Origin: Gemmobacter caeni
GTDB taxonomy: Bacteria; Pseudomonadota; Alphaproteobacteria; Rhodobacterales; Rhodobacteraceae
Direction of reading: 5' to 3'
NCBI RefSeq assembly: GCF_003054195.1
Contig: NZ_QBKP01000001.1
Location: forward strand, 1 to 64,000
Length of the DNA stretch: 64,000 nucleotides
The notes under the pieces were generated by a model. That model made no database searches. It was given only the letters and a program-made list of their open reading frames with translations, and was not told where the DNA came from. Positions 7,931 through 17,069 of the stretch are shown here, piece by piece (the stretch's first letter is position 1; the number at the start of each line of letters is the position of its first letter). A program made the position numbers and the translations under genes.

Positions 7931-9694
7931 ATGCGCCTGAATCCACGCCGCTACCTGCCGATCCTGGATTGGGGATCGCGCTACACCGCCGAGACGCTGG
8001 GCAATGACCTGCTGGCGGCGGTGATCGTGACGATCATGCTGATCCCGCAATCGCTGGCCTATGCGCTGCTGGCGGGCCTGCCGCCCGAGGTCGGGCTTTA
8101 CGCCTCGATCGCGCCCCTGGTGCTTTACGCGCTGTTTGGCACCTCGCGGACGCTGGCGGTGGGGCCGGTTGCGGTGGCAAGCCTGATGACGGCGGCGGCG
8201 GTGGCGCCGCTGGCGGCACAAGGCACGCCGGAATACCTTGGCGCGGCGGTAGCTCTGGCGATGCTGTCAGGCTTGATGCTGCTGGCGATGGGTGTGCTGC
8301 GGCTGGGGTTTCTGGCGAATTTCATCAGCCATCCGGTGATTTCCGGCTTCATCACCGCCTCAGGCATCCTGATCGCCGCCGGGCAACTTCCGCAGATCCT
8401 TGGCGTTTCAGCACGGGGCGAGACGCTGCCGCATCTGCTGTCCTCGCTGTGGGCAAAACTGAGTGACACCAAACCTTCGGCCCTCGTGATCGGCGGCGCG
8501 GTCATTGCTTTCCTGTTCTGGAGCCGCACGCGGCTGAAACCCTTGCTGATCGCGCGGTTCAACCTCAGCGCAAGGCTGGCGGGCGCGCTGTCGCGCGCGG
8601 CGCCCATTCTGGCCGTGGCGCTGACCATCCTCGCGGTCAAGCTGTTCGCCCTGACGCTGCCGGTGGTGGGCGACATCCCGCGTGGTCTGCCTGTGCCCAC
8701 CCTGCCCCCGTTCGACCCGGTTCTGTGGTCACAGATCGCGGTGCCCGCGCTGCTGATTGCGCTGGTCGGCTATGTGGAGACGATCTCGGTCGCGCAGACT
8801 CTGGCCGCCAAACGCCGTCAGCGTATCGACCCGGATCAGGAGCTGATCGCGCTGGGCGCCGCGAATGTCGGCGCCGCCGTCTCGGGCGGCTTTCCGGTGA
8901 CGGGCGGTTTCGCGCGATCTGTTGTGAACTTCGACGCAGGCGCCGAAACCCCGGCGGCGGGCGCCTTCACCGCCGTGGGCATGGCCGCCGCCACGCTGTT
9001 CCTCACGCCGCTGCTGGCCGATCTGCCGAAAGCCACGCTGTCGGCCACCATCATCGTGGCGGTGCTGAGCCTTGTTGATCTGGGCGCCCTGCCCCGGACC
9101 CTGCGCTACAGCCGTGCCGATTTTGCCGCAATGCTGGCCACCATTCTGGTGACGCTGGTTCTGGGGGTGGAAACCGGCATCAGCGCCGGGGTGGCGCTGT
9201 CACTCGGGCTGCATCTGTGGCGGTCATCGCGCCCGCATGTCGCGGTGGTGGGTCAGGTGCCGGGGACCGAGCATTTCCGCAATATCGACCGGCATAATGT
9301 GGTGACGGCGACCGATGTGCTGTCGATCCGCATCGACGAAAGCCTTTACTTCCCGAATGCGCGCTTTCTGGAAGATCGCCTTTTGGCCGAAATCGCCGAT
9401 AACCCCGGCCTGCGCCATATCGTGCTGATCTGCAATGCGGTGAATGTGATCGACAGTTCGGCGCTGGAAACGCTGGAGGCGCTGAATGCCCGCCTGCGCG
9501 ACGGCGGCGTGACGCTGCACCTGTCCGAGGTGAAAGGCCCGGTGATGGACCGCCTGTCGCGCAGCCATTTCCTGCACGAACTCAGCGGCCGGGTTTTCCT
9601 GACGCAGTATGATGCGATGGTGGCACTCGCACCCGCCCTCACCGCAGAAACCCGCGCGGCGGCACGGGTGGAAACGGCGAAGGCGGCGCGCTGA
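7931..9694 (+). CDS. SulP-family anion transporter with STAS domain
   Basis: Inner-membrane transporter of the SulP/SLC26 family; it may carry sulfate, bicarbonate or another anion, and the sequence does not decide which. Residues 1-430 carry 10-14 membrane segments with the typical QSLAYALLAGLPPEVGLYAS signature. Residues from about 445 form the cytoplasmic STAS domain (VLSIRIDESLYFPNARFLED, ICNAVNVIDSSALETLE). I prefer the ATG at 7931 because GGAG lies six bases upstream; the in-frame ATG at 7916 would add five residues. It ends directly against the convergent oxidase gene with no spacer, so no separate terminator is possible between them. Confidence 0.9.
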   Translation: MRLNPRRYLPILDWGSRYTAETLGNDLLAAVIVTIMLIPQSLAYALLAGLPPEVGLYASIAPLVLYALFGTSRTLAVGPVAVASLMTAAAVAPLAAQGTPEYLGAAVALAMLSGLMLLAMGVLRLGFLANFISHPVISGFITASGILIAAGQLPQILGVSARGETLPHLLSSLWAKLSDTKPSALVIGGAVIAFLFWSRTRLKPLLIARFNLSARLAGALSRAAPILAVALTILAVKLFALTLPVVGDIPRGLPVPTLPPFDPVLWSQIAVPALLIALVGYVETISVAQTLAAKRRQRIDPDQELIALGAANVGAAVSGGFPVTGGFARSVVNFDAGAETPAAGAFTAVGMAAATLFLTPLLADLPKATLSATIIVAVLSLVDLGALPRTLRYSRADFAAMLATILVTLVLGVETGISAGVALSLGLHLWRSSRPHVAVVGQVPGTEHFRNIDRHNVVTATDVLSIRIDESLYFPNARFLEDRLLAEIADNPGLRHIVLICNAVNVIDSSALETLEALNARLRDGGVTLHLSEVKGPVMDRLSRSHFLHELSGRVFLTQYDAMVALAPALTAETRAAARVETAKAAR

Positions 9695-10879
9695 TCAGAC
9701 CACCGCGCGTTCGCGGAACGGGCGGTTTTCCAGCATCCGCGCGACCGACAGGTCGCTGAGGTCGATGCTCTGCCAGCCGCCGGTCAGCAGATGTTCGGCA
9801 ATGCCGCGCCCGACGGCGGGCGATTGTTGCAGCCCGTGGCCGGAAAAACCGTTCATCAGAAACAGGTTCGGCAGTTCCGGGTGCGGCCCGAGAATCGCGT
9901 TCTGATCCAGCGTGTTATAGGCGTAATGCCCGACCCAGTGGCGCACCACCTTCACCGCGTCGAACCCCGGCGCGCGATTGTAAAGCTGCTCCCAGATGAC
10001 ATCCTCGAACAGATGCAGGTCGGGGTCGAAATCATCCGGATCGCAGGGGCCATCGTCCTGCGGCACGGTGGCGGTGATCCAGTGTTCATGCTCGGGGCGC
10101 AGATAGTAGCCCGCATCCACCAGCAGGGGCGCCTCTGGGTGGCGGGCGTTCGGCGCGTCAATTACGAAGACGGTGCGCTTGCGCGGCTCCACCGCCAGAT
10201 CGAGGCCTGCCCAGCGGCAGATCTCGGCCGCGCGGGTGCCGGCGGCATTGATTGCGGCGGCGCAGGCGATGGTGCCGCGCTTTTCCAGCGTCACCGCCGT
10301 TACCCGCCCGCCTTCCACCGTCAGCCCGGTGGCGCGGTCGGTCACAAACTCCGCCCCCTGCGCCCTTGCCGCCGCGCGGAAGCCTGCGAGCAGGCCCATA
10401 TTGTCAAACCAGCCTTCATCGCGGCTGCCGAAAGAGCCTGCGGTGATGTCGTCCACCTGCATCCATGGAAACCGCGCCTGCACTGCCTCGGGCGCCAGCA
10501 CCTCGGTCGCGGCGCCATGGGCGCGCTGCATCGCGGCCACTTCCTCAAGGATCACCCGCCCCTCGTCGCTGTGGCTGAGGAACAGATAGCCGTTTTCCCT
10601 CAGACCCAGCGAGCCAACGCCCGCCTCGACCCCAAGGCTTTCGCGGAAATCACGGATGAAGCCCACGCCAAAGCGCGAGATTTCCACGTTCACCGCCGTG
10701 GTGAATTGCTGGCGGATCGAGGCGACGGAAAGCGCGGTGGAGGCTTGCGCGAAGCTGGTGTCACGCTCCGCCACCAGAACACGCAGGCCGGGCTGCATCC
10801 TGGTCAGCCAGAACGCTGCCGAAGCGCCCATGACCGCGCCGCCAATGATGATCACATCATACCGATCCTGCTGTTCCAT
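9695..10879 (-). CDS. FAD-dependent oxidoreductase, DAO family
   Basis: A probable amine or D-amino-acid/glycine-type oxidase or dehydrogenase of the DAO fold, 394 residues. The N-terminus has the Rossmann motif DVIIIGGAVMGASAAFWL (residues 8-25) and then an ERDTSFAQASTALS segment typical of sarcosine-oxidase-like proteins. The C-terminus has NLFLMNGFSGHGLQQSPAVG, which closes the FAD site. The ATG at 10879 was chosen because AGGCAGG lies just upstream and the Rossmann fold starts at once; an upstream in-frame extension to 10972 has no family similarity. It is divergent from the LuxR-type gene, which may regulate it. The substrate is unknown. Confidence 0.85.
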   Translation of the reverse strand: MEQQDRYDVIIIGGAVMGASAAFWLTRMQPGLRVLVAERDTSFAQASTALSVASIRQQFTTAVNVEISRFGVGFIRDFRESLGVEAGVGSLGLRENGYLFLSHSDEGRVILEEVAAMQRAHGAATEVLAPEAVQARFPWMQVDDITAGSFGSRDEGWFDNMGLLAGFRAAARAQGAEFVTDRATGLTVEGGRVTAVTLEKRGTIACAAAINAAGTRAAEICRWAGLDLAVEPRKRTVFVIDAPNARHPEAPLLVDAGYYLRPEHEHWITATVPQDDGPCDPDDFDPDLHLFEDVIWEQLYNRAPGFDAVKVVRHWVGHYAYNTLDQNAILGPHPELPNLFLMNGFSGHGLQQSPAVGRGIAEHLLTGGWQSIDLSDLSVARMLENRPFRERAVV

Positions 10880-11083
10880 TGCCTGCCTCTGCACCGTTTG
10901 GCCCGTGCTATCGCAGTCCGCCCGCCGCTGCCAGCCCATCCGCGACATGCCCCGCTTGCCCGCGCCAGTCATAAACTTTTGATTGAACGGTCAGTATTTC
11001 GCGCGCATATGCCCGTGGGAAGGTCGACAGGCCGCAGTGGAACAGGCAGCCTTGAAACAGATGACTCGGACCTTGCGAAAGGC

Positions 11084-11872
11084 ATGCTGGTGACGCGGAT
11101 TCTTGACCTGCTGAACGGAATCGCGACGGCCAAACAGACGGCTGAAGTCTGGTCCATGGCGACCGGATTCTTTGCCGATCTCGGTTTTGCCCGCGTGAAC
11201 TACGGCTTCAGCCGGTTCCGGCACGGGGCCTCAATGGGGCGGCCAGAGGATATGCTGTTTCTCAGCACCTTCGACCCCGGCTATGGCCAGATGTATTTCG
11301 GAGGCGGCTTCTATGCCCGCACGCCGCTCTATCGCTGGGCGCTGGAGCATGACGGGCTTTGCACCTGGCGCTGGGTGGCCGAACGTCACGCCGCAGGCCA
11401 GCTTGCGCCGGACGAGGCGCAATCGGTGGCGCAGAATGCGGCGCTTGGCCTGACCGCAGGCATCACCATCAGCTTCCCTGAGGCCAGCCCGCGCCAGAAG
11501 GGTGCGTTGGGTCTGGCCGCTGACCCCGGACTGAACCATGACGATGTGGATGCGGTTGTCGCAGGCGAAGGCGCTGCCTTGCAGGCCGTTGCCCATGCCA
11601 TGCATCTGCGCATCTGTCACCTGCCCTTCACTCCGCAGCGCCGCACGCTTTCGCAGCGCCAGCGCGAGGCGCTGGAATGGGTGGCCGAGGGCAAGACCAC
11701 GCAGGAGGTCGCGCAGCGCATGGGGGTTTCCGTCGCCATGGTGGAAAAGCACTTGCGGCTGGCCCGGCAGGCGCTCAATGTGGAGACCACCGCCCAGGCC
11801 GTCGCCAAGGGCACCCTGCTGAACGAAATCCTGCATCACCGCCTGTCGCCGGTTCTGCGCGCAGCGGAATAG
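11084..11872 (+). CDS. LuxR-type regulator with autoinducer-binding domain
   Basis: A transcriptional regulator of 262 residues. Residues 15-170 resemble the autoinducer-binding domain (FARVNYGFSRFRHGA, then the aromatic WALEHDGLCTWRWV). Residues 195-255 form a LuxR HTH (LSQRQREALEWVAEGKTTQEVA, GVSVAMVEKHLRLARQAL). No luxI-type synthase is present in this window, so it may be an orphan (solo) receptor. The start is uncertain: the ATG at 11084 has GAAAGG close by, while an in-frame ATG at 11009 would add 25 residues. The much longer open frame upstream is antisense to the oxidase gene and is not coding. Confidence 0.82.
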   Translation: MLVTRILDLLNGIATAKQTAEVWSMATGFFADLGFARVNYGFSRFRHGASMGRPEDMLFLSTFDPGYGQMYFGGGFYARTPLYRWALEHDGLCTWRWVAERHAAGQLAPDEAQSVAQNAALGLTAGITISFPEASPRQKGALGLAADPGLNHDDVDAVVAGEGAALQAVAHAMHLRICHLPFTPQRRTLSQRQREALEWVAEGKTTQEVAQRMGVSVAMVEKHLRLARQALNVETTAQAVAKGTLLNEILHHRLSPVLRAAE

Positions 11873-11876
11873 GCGC

Positions 11877-12344
11877 TTACGGAAGAAGGCTGGTGCTGAA
11901 AGACTGGTTCAGGCGTTTGGACGCTTCGGTCATAGCGGCCAGCGGATGCCTCAGGAACCCTGCAAGCCCCGCGCCGGAAAAAACCACGCCGACATCCGTC
12001 GCCTTGCGCCCGCGCCGATCCAGCACGCAGGTCAGAACGCCCGCCGTATCGCCGTAGCGGCTGTGAAACTGCACATCCGGCCAGGTGCCGACCACCACGG
12101 TCGATGTTTCAAGGAAGGTGACCATCCTGGTCAACCGGACCCGGCGCAGCCCTTCATATTGCGGAAAGATCGCTTTCTGGAAGGCCGAGACACAGGCCTC
12201 GTCGCGTGCCTTCCAGTCAGCGGCACGGAGGCTGTAATCGCGCTTCACCGTGACTGTATCCGCAAGGGCAGAACTGGCACAGAAAGCGGCTGCAAACAGA
12301 AGGATGGAAAAGCGCAACGGGAAGCTCCGGCCAGGGAATCGCAC
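11877..12344 (-). CDS. Exported hypothetical protein
   Basis: The 155-residue product has a clear Sec signal peptide (RFSILLFAAAFCASSALA, cleavage probable after residue 28). The mature part includes KARDEACVSAFQKAIFPQYEG and CVLDRRGRKATDVGVVFSGAG, with two Cys that could form a disulfide. I do not recognise the family. Its stop lies only four bases from the convergent LuxR-type gene. It lies downstream of the tsf terminator on the same strand, so it probably has its own promoter in 12345-12382. Confidence 0.6.
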   Translation of the reverse strand: MRFPGRSFPLRFSILLFAAAFCASSALADTVTVKRDYSLRAADWKARDEACVSAFQKAIFPQYEGLRRVRLTRMVTFLETSTVVVGTWPDVQFHSRYGDTAGVLTCVLDRRGRKATDVGVVFSGAGLAGFLRHPLAAMTEASKRLNQSFSTSLLP

Positions 12345-12382
12345 ACATGCACTATCGTCCCCGGCGCGCCGCTGTCACCTGC

Positions 12383-12412
12383 AAAAGAAAACGGCGCCCG
12401 AAGGCGCCGTTT
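12383..12412 (-). terminator. rpsB-tsf operon terminator
   Basis: A perfect 10-bp stem (AAACGGCGCC/GGCGCCGTTT) with a four-base TTCG loop on the minus strand, followed by TCTTTT. It lies 20 bases after the tsf stop. Confidence 0.9.
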
Positions 12413-12432
12413 CTGTCGGTCTGGAAACCGGA

Positions 12433-13341
12433 TCAGCCCTGAAGCGCCTTGGCGACTTCGGCGGCGAAATCCTCTTCCTTCTTCTCGATGCCTTCGCCGA
12501 CGGCGACGCGGGCATAGCCGGTGATTTCAACGCCAGCCTCTTTCGCCGCAGCTTCCACGGTCAGGTCGGGGTTGATCACGAAGGCCTGACCCAGCAGCGT
12601 GTTCTCGGCGAGGAACTTCTTCATCCGGCCGGGAATGATGTTGTTGTGGATCACCTGCTCCGGCTTCGGCTTGGCCGAAGTGGCGTTTTCTTCCAGCGCC
12701 TTGGCGGTCTGCACAGCCAGTTCACGCTCCAGCACGGTCGGGTCCAGCGTGGCTTCCGACAGCGACAGCGGCGCGGTGGCGGCGATGTGCATGGCGAATT
12801 GTTTGCCGATGGCCTGCGCCTTGGCGGCGTCACCTTTCAGCGCGACCAGCACGCCGATCTTGCCCATGCCTTCGGTCGCGGCATTATGGACGTAGGAGAC
12901 GACGGTATCGCCTTCCAGAACGTGCAGACGACGCAGGGTCATGTTCTCGCCGATACGGGCGATGGCATTGGTCAGCACCTGTTCCACGGTCTCGCCGTTC
13001 AGATCAGCGGCTTTCACCACTTCGATCGACTCGCCGGTTTGCAGGGCAACCTTGGTCACTTCGCGCACGAGGTTCTGGAAGTCCTCGTTCTTGGCCACGA
13101 AGTCGGTTTCCGAGTTGATCTCGACAGCCACGCCGCGGCCATTGCTGACGGCGACGCCGATCAGGCCCTCGGCCGCCACGCGGTCGGCCTTCTTGGCGGC
13201 TTTCGCCAGACCCTTGGTGCGCAGCCAGTCCACGGCGGCTTCCATGTCGCCATTGGTCTCGGTCAGCGCCTTCTTGGCGTCCATCATGCCCGCGCCGGTC
13301 GACTCGCGGAGCTCTTTCACCATCGCTGCGGTGATCGTCAT
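12433..13341 (-). CDS. tsf: Translation elongation factor Ts
   Basis: The nucleotide exchange factor for EF-Tu, which displaces GDP during elongation. The 302-residue product has the N-terminal UBA-like domain with [15 protein letters not shown] (residues 14-28), the core contact motif [14 protein letters not shown] near residues 77-90 and the second dimerisation domain ([10 protein letters not shown]). Length is normal for proteobacteria. The ATG at 13341 ([13 protein letters not shown]) is the standard family start. It lies 70 bases downstream of rpsB in the classical rpsB-tsf operon and is closed by the hairpin at 12383-12412. Confidence 0.97.
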   Translation of the reverse strand: MTITAAMVKELRESTGAGMMDAKKALTETNGDMEAAVDWLRTKGLAKAAKKADRVAAEGLIGVAVSNGRGVAVEINSETDFVAKNEDFQNLVREVTKVALQTGESIEVVKAADLNGETVEQVLTNAIARIGENMTLRRLHVLEGDTVVSYVHNAATEGMGKIGVLVALKGDAAKAQAIGKQFAMHIAATAPLSLSEATLDPTVLERELAVQTAKALEENATSAKPKPEQVIHNNIIPGRMKKFLAENTLLGQAFVINPDLTVEAAAKEAGVEITGYARVAVGEGIEKKEEDFAAEVAKALQG

Positions 13342-13411
13342 GTGTATTCTCCCAGAAACGGATGATCCCGACGGGCTATGCGCCCGCCGGGTAACGTCTG
13401 TGCGACAAAGC

Positions 13412-14170
13412 TCAGGCTTCGGCGGCAGCCTCTTCCTCGGGCGCTTCTTCCAGCGCGCCAAGGTCGACGCCGGCGGCACCAAGCTGAGCCGACATGCCGT
13501 CAAGCGCGGCACGGGCCATCAGGTCACAGTAGAGCGAGATCGCGCGGGCGGCGTCGTCGTTGCCCGGGATCACATAATCCACGCCCTTGGGCGAGCAATT
13601 GGTGTCGACCACGGCCACGACCGGGATGCCCAGCTTCTGTGCCTCGAGGATCGCCAGATCCTCTTTACCCACGTCGATGATGAACAGCAGGTCCGGCACG
13701 CCGCCCATTTCACGGATGCCCCCCAGCGAAGCCTGAAGCTTGGCCTGCTCGCGTTCCATGTTCAGACGCTCTTTCTTGGTCAGACCTTCGGCGCCGGTGG
13801 CCAGCAGTTCGTCGAACTGCTTCAGGCGCTGGATCGACTGCGAAACGGTCTTCCAGTTGGTCAGCGTGCCACCGAGCCAGCGGTGGTTCATGTAGTATTG
13901 CGCGCATTTCTCGGCGGCTTCGGCGATCGGCTTCTGGGCCTGACGCTTGGTGCCGACGAAGAGGATGCGGCCGCCCTTGGCCACGGTATCGCGCACGACT
14001 TTCAGAGCCTGGTCCAGCATCGGGACGGTCTGGGTCAGGTCGACGATATGGATGCCGTTGCGGTCGCCGTAGATGTACTGACCCATCTTCGGGTTCCAGC
14101 GCTGGGTCTGGTGGCCGTAGTGAACGCCAGCTTCAAGCAGCTGACGCATGGAAAACTCGGGGAGCGCCAT
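13412..14170 (-). CDS. rpsB: 30S ribosomal protein S2
   Basis: A ribosomal small-subunit protein. The 252-residue product starts [20 protein letters not shown], the canonical S2 signature, and contains [32 protein letters not shown] and [19 protein letters not shown]. It ends in an acidic Glu/Ala tail ([12 protein letters not shown]), common in alphaproteobacterial S2. The ATG at 14170 is preceded by GGAAAGGAAATGGAC. It is transcribed with tsf from the promoter near 14285-14313, with a leader of about 110 bases. Confidence 0.97.
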   Translation of the reverse strand: MALPEFSMRQLLEAGVHYGHQTQRWNPKMGQYIYGDRNGIHIVDLTQTVPMLDQALKVVRDTVAKGGRILFVGTKRQAQKPIAEAAEKCAQYYMNHRWLGGTLTNWKTVSQSIQRLKQFDELLATGAEGLTKKERLNMEREQAKLQASLGGIREMGGVPDLLFIIDVGKEDLAILEAQKLGIPVVAVVDTNCSPKGVDYVIPGNDDAARAISLYCDLMARAALDGMSAQLGAAGVDLGALEEAPEEEAAAEA

Positions 14171-14284
14171 GTCCATTTCCTTTCCGGTTTGCGCCTCGGC
14201 GAAGCCTTGAGGGATCTCTCCCAACCGGCGGACCCGCGGGGATGTCTCCCCCGAAAGCCCAAGCCTCGCCTGTGAAGTGCGCCG

Positions 14285-14313
14285 CCTTTAGCGCCTGTGC
14301 CGGAGGATTGCAA
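14285..14313 (-). promoter_or_regulatory. rpsB promoter
   Basis: Minus-strand -35 TTGCAA (14313-14308), a 17-base spacer and -10 TAAAGG (14290-14285). The layout matches the tRNA-Gln promoters and leaves a leader of roughly 105-110 bases before the rpsB ATG, which could hold autoregulatory structure. Confidence 0.55.
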
Positions 14314-14352
14314 CCCCCTGCCCGGCTTTCGCGCCTCTGGCACCTGTCGGAT

Positions 14353-14435
14353 GCCTCCGGCGGGGATATTTTTGCCAAGATGAAGACACACCGTCCTCCG
14401 CTTTCATCTTGGCCTTAAATATCCCCGCCGGAGGC
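14353..14435. repeat. Long palindromic intergenic element
   Basis: GCCTCCGGCGGGGATATTT, continuing to AAGATGAA (14353-14384), is repeated in inverted form from TTCATCTTGG to CGCCGGAGGC (14403-14435) around an 18-base loop. It sits between the divergent rpsB and psuK genes. Related half-elements occur at 33059-33098 and 61417-61469, so it belongs to a dispersed palindromic family. Confidence 0.8.
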
Positions 14436-14485
14436 TCCCGCAAGCGTCACTTGCGCAAAGGCCGGGCTTGGGCGACAAGGCAGAC

Positions 14486-15376
14486 ATGACACCTGACATC
14501 CTTTGCATTGGTTCGGTCCTGTGGGACATCATCGGCCGCTCGCCCGCCGTCATGCGGGTAGGATCGGACGTGCCGGGCCGCATCACCCGGCTGCCGGGCG
14601 GCGTGGCCATGAACATCGCCATGACACTGCGCCGTTTCGGGCTGGTGCCGGGTCTGATCACCGCCATCGGCCGCGATGCCGAGGGCGAGGAGCTGGTGGC
14701 CGCCTGTGCCCGGATGGGCATGGTGACCGATCATATCTACCGCTCCGAGGATCTGCCGACCGACCGCTACATGGCGGTCGAGGGCGCGAACGGGCTGGTG
14801 GCGGCAATTGCCGATGCGCATTCGCTGGAGGCGGCGGGCGACAAGATCCTGCGGCCGCTTTCAGATGGACGCCTGGGCAGTGCATCCGCGCCCTGGGCCG
14901 GGCCGATCGCGCTGGACGGCAACCTGACCGAGGCGCTGTTGTCCGAAATCGCCGCTTCGCCGCTCTTCGCCCTGTCGGACCTGCGGGTCGCCCCCGCGAG
15001 CCCCGGCAAGGCCGAACGCCTGCGCCCGCTGATGGCGCATCCGCGCGCGACGCTTTATGTCAATCTGGAGGAAGCGGGGCTGCTTTGCGCCGCCGAATTC
15101 GCCGCTGCCCCCGCGGCGGCCGAAGGCCTGCTGGCCCGCGGCGCGCATCGGGTGCTGGTCACCGATGGCGGGCGGCCATGTGCTGAAGGCAAGCGGGGCG
15201 CTGGCGTCATCTCGGATCGCCCGCCCGAGGTGCTGGTGACGCGGATCACCGGCGCGGGCGACACCTTCATGGCCGCGCATATCGTGGCCGAACAGCGCGG
15301 CGCCAGCCGCGAACAGGCGCTGGCCGCCGCCCTGCGCGCCGCCGCCATCTATGTATCAGGAGAAATCGGATCGTGA
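14486..15376 (+). CDS. psuK: PfkB-family sugar kinase, probable pseudouridine kinase
   Basis: Likely phosphorylates pseudouridine at the 5' position in the cytosol so that PsuG can cleave it. The 296-residue PfkB fold shows the N-terminal CIGSVLWDIIG, the GGVAMNIAMTLRRFG substrate region, VTDGGRP and the anion-hole and catalytic motif ITGAGDTF (Asp259). The ATG at 14486 was chosen because the PfkB strand starts immediately; a TTG at 14468 is less likely. Its stop overlaps the psuG GTG by four bases, and this coupling is the main reason for calling it PsuK rather than a generic ribokinase. Confidence 0.87.
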   Translation: MTPDILCIGSVLWDIIGRSPAVMRVGSDVPGRITRLPGGVAMNIAMTLRRFGLVPGLITAIGRDAEGEELVAACARMGMVTDHIYRSEDLPTDRYMAVEGANGLVAAIADAHSLEAAGDKILRPLSDGRLGSASAPWAGPIALDGNLTEALLSEIAASPLFALSDLRVAPASPGKAERLRPLMAHPRATLYVNLEEAGLLCAAEFAAAPAAAEGLLARGAHRVLVTDGGRPCAEGKRGAGVISDRPPEVLVTRITGAGDTFMAAHIVAEQRGASREQALAAALRAAAIYVSGEIGS

Positions 15377-16290
15377 CCCTGCCGCTGACATTCACCCCCG
15401 AGGTCCGGGCCGCGCTGGACGAGGGCCGCCCCGTGGTGGCACTGGAATCCACCATCATCACCCATGGCATGCCGTTCCCACAGAATGTGGAAGCCGCCCG
15501 CGCGGTGGAGGCCGAAGTGCGTGCGCATGGCGCCGTGCCCGCCACCATTGCGGTGATGGACGGGCGCATCCACATCGGGCTGTCTGATGCGGCGCTGGAT
15601 GCGCTGGGGCAAGCTCAGGGTGTCATGAAACTCAGCCGCGCCGATCTGGCGGCCTGTCTGGCCATGGGGCGCATGGGGGCAACCACGGTGGCTGCCACCA
15701 TGATCTGTGCCGCGCTGGCGGGGATCGAGGTCTTTGCCACCGGCGGTATCGGCGGCGTGCATCGCGGCGCCGATACAAGCTTCGACATTTCGGCCGATCT
15801 GCCGGAATTCGCACTGACTGCGGTGACCGTGGTGGCAGCCGGAGCCAAGGCCATCCTCGACCTGCCGAAGACGCTGGAGGTTCTGGAAACCCAGGGTGTG
15901 CCGGTCATCGCCTATGGTCAGGATGCCTTCCCCGCCTTCTGGTCCCGCGATTCCGGCCTGCGCGCGCCCCTGCGGATGGACAGCGCGGCCCAGATCGCGG
16001 CGGCACAGGTGATGCGCGGTCAACTGGGCCTCTCCGGCGGGCAACTGGTGGCCAACCCGATCCCGGCCGAGGCGGAAATCCCGCTGGACGAGATCGGCCC
16101 CGCCATCGAAACCGCGCTGGCCGAGGCCGAGGCGCAGGGCATCGCTGCCAAGGAGGTCACGCCCTTCCTGCTGGACCGCATCTTCGCGCTGACCGATGGC
16201 CGCTCGCTGGATGCCAATATCGCCCTTGTTCTGAACAATGCCCGGCTTGCTGCGCAGATCGCGGGCGAAATCGTCCGCCTGCGGGCGTAA
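15373..16290 (+). CDS. psuG: Pseudouridine-5'-phosphate glycosidase
   Basis: Cleaves the C-C glycosidic bond of pseudouridine 5'-phosphate to uracil and ribose 5-phosphate (the reverse reaction also occurs in vitro). The 305-residue product shows ALESTIITHGMP (Glu25), GVMKLSRADLA (Lys86), the long G-rich segment VFATGGIGGVHRGADTSFDI and IPAEAEIPL. The C-terminus has GRSLDANIALVLNNARLAA. Length and motifs are typical. It starts at a GTG overlapping the psuK stop, so the pair forms a two-gene pseudouridine catabolic operon. No nucleoside transporter lies next to it. Confidence 0.95.
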   Translation: MTLPLTFTPEVRAALDEGRPVVALESTIITHGMPFPQNVEAARAVEAEVRAHGAVPATIAVMDGRIHIGLSDAALDALGQAQGVMKLSRADLAACLAMGRMGATTVAATMICAALAGIEVFATGGIGGVHRGADTSFDISADLPEFALTAVTVVAAGAKAILDLPKTLEVLETQGVPVIAYGQDAFPAFWSRDSGLRAPLRMDSAAQIAAAQVMRGQLGLSGGQLVANPIPAEAEIPLDEIGPAIETALAEAEAQGIAAKEVTPFLLDRIFALTDGRSLDANIALVLNNARLAAQIAGEIVRLRA

Positions 16291-16352
16291 CGCAGCGGCA
16301 AACGGTTGAAACCGCCGCGCGCAGCACCATGCTCGCGCGGCAGGAGTGCCCG

Positions 16353-17069
16353 ATGACCCCCGATCAGCCCACCGAACCCCACCGCCGCCGCAGCCTGTTT
16401 GCCGGACTTCGGGCCAGCTTCCTGACCGGGCTGGTCGTGGTTCTGCCCATCGGGCTGACGGTCTATCTGGTCTATGCGGTGATCGGCTGGATCGACAGCT
16501 GGATCATCCCGCTGATCCCGCACAACTGGCGCCCCGAGGCGCTGATGGGGTATTACTTCGGCCCCGGCATGGCCTATCCGGTGCGCGGCGTCGGCGTGGT
16601 GGTGTTTCTGCTGTTCACCATCCTTGCCGGATGGGTAGCCAAGGGCCTGATCGGCCGCACGCTGATCGCCCGGACCGAGGCGCTGGTCGACCGGATGCCG
16701 GTCGTCCGGTCAGTCTATGGCGGGTTCAAGCAAGTCACGGAAACCTTCTTCGCCAAATCCGAGCGCAGCTTTGATCGCACCTGTCTGGTGGAATTTCCCC
16801 GCCCCGGCTGCTGGGCCGTGGGATTTGTCGCCACCACGGCCAAGGGCGAGATCGCCGCGAAACTGCCGACCGACCGGCAGATGATCGCGGTTTTCGTGGC
16901 GCTGACCCCCTTTACCTCGGGCATCCTGCTGTATCTGCCCGAGGAAGATGTGATCCTTCTGGACATGAAGGCCGACGAAGCGGTGAAGCTGATCGTCTCA
17001 GCCGGGCTGGTGGCGCCGACCGCGAAAGATATGCGCGCCCTAGCCGAACAGGCCGCGCAGGTCGATTGA
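16353..17069 (+). CDS. DUF502-family membrane protein
   Basis: A 238-residue protein of the DUF502 family, of unknown function. It has two N-terminal transmembrane helices (about residues 19-45 and 75-97), followed by a soluble domain with the family pattern VDRMPVVRSVYGGFKQVTETF and LTPFTSGILLYLPEEDVILLDM. The ATG at 16353 has CAGGAG seven or so bases upstream. Its last 30 bases overlap the convergent patatin gene, so both reading frames are constrained there. Confidence 0.85.
   Translation: MTPDQPTEPHRRRSLFAGLRASFLTGLVVVLPIGLTVYLVYAVIGWIDSWIIPLIPHNWRPEALMGYYFGPGMAYPVRGVGVVVFLLFTILAGWVAKGLIGRTLIARTEALVDRMPVVRSVYGGFKQVTETFFAKSERSFDRTCLVEFPRPGCWAVGFVATTAKGEIAAKLPTDRQMIAVFVALTPFTSGILLYLPEEDVILLDMKADEAVKLIVSAGLVAPTAKDMRALAEQAAQVD

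Noticed and set aside
9791-11083. Very long N-terminal extension of the LuxR-type frame
   Set aside because: It runs antisense through the DAO-type oxidase gene, has no recognisable domain and is high-GC open-frame shadow. Only the part from about 11084 matches a family.
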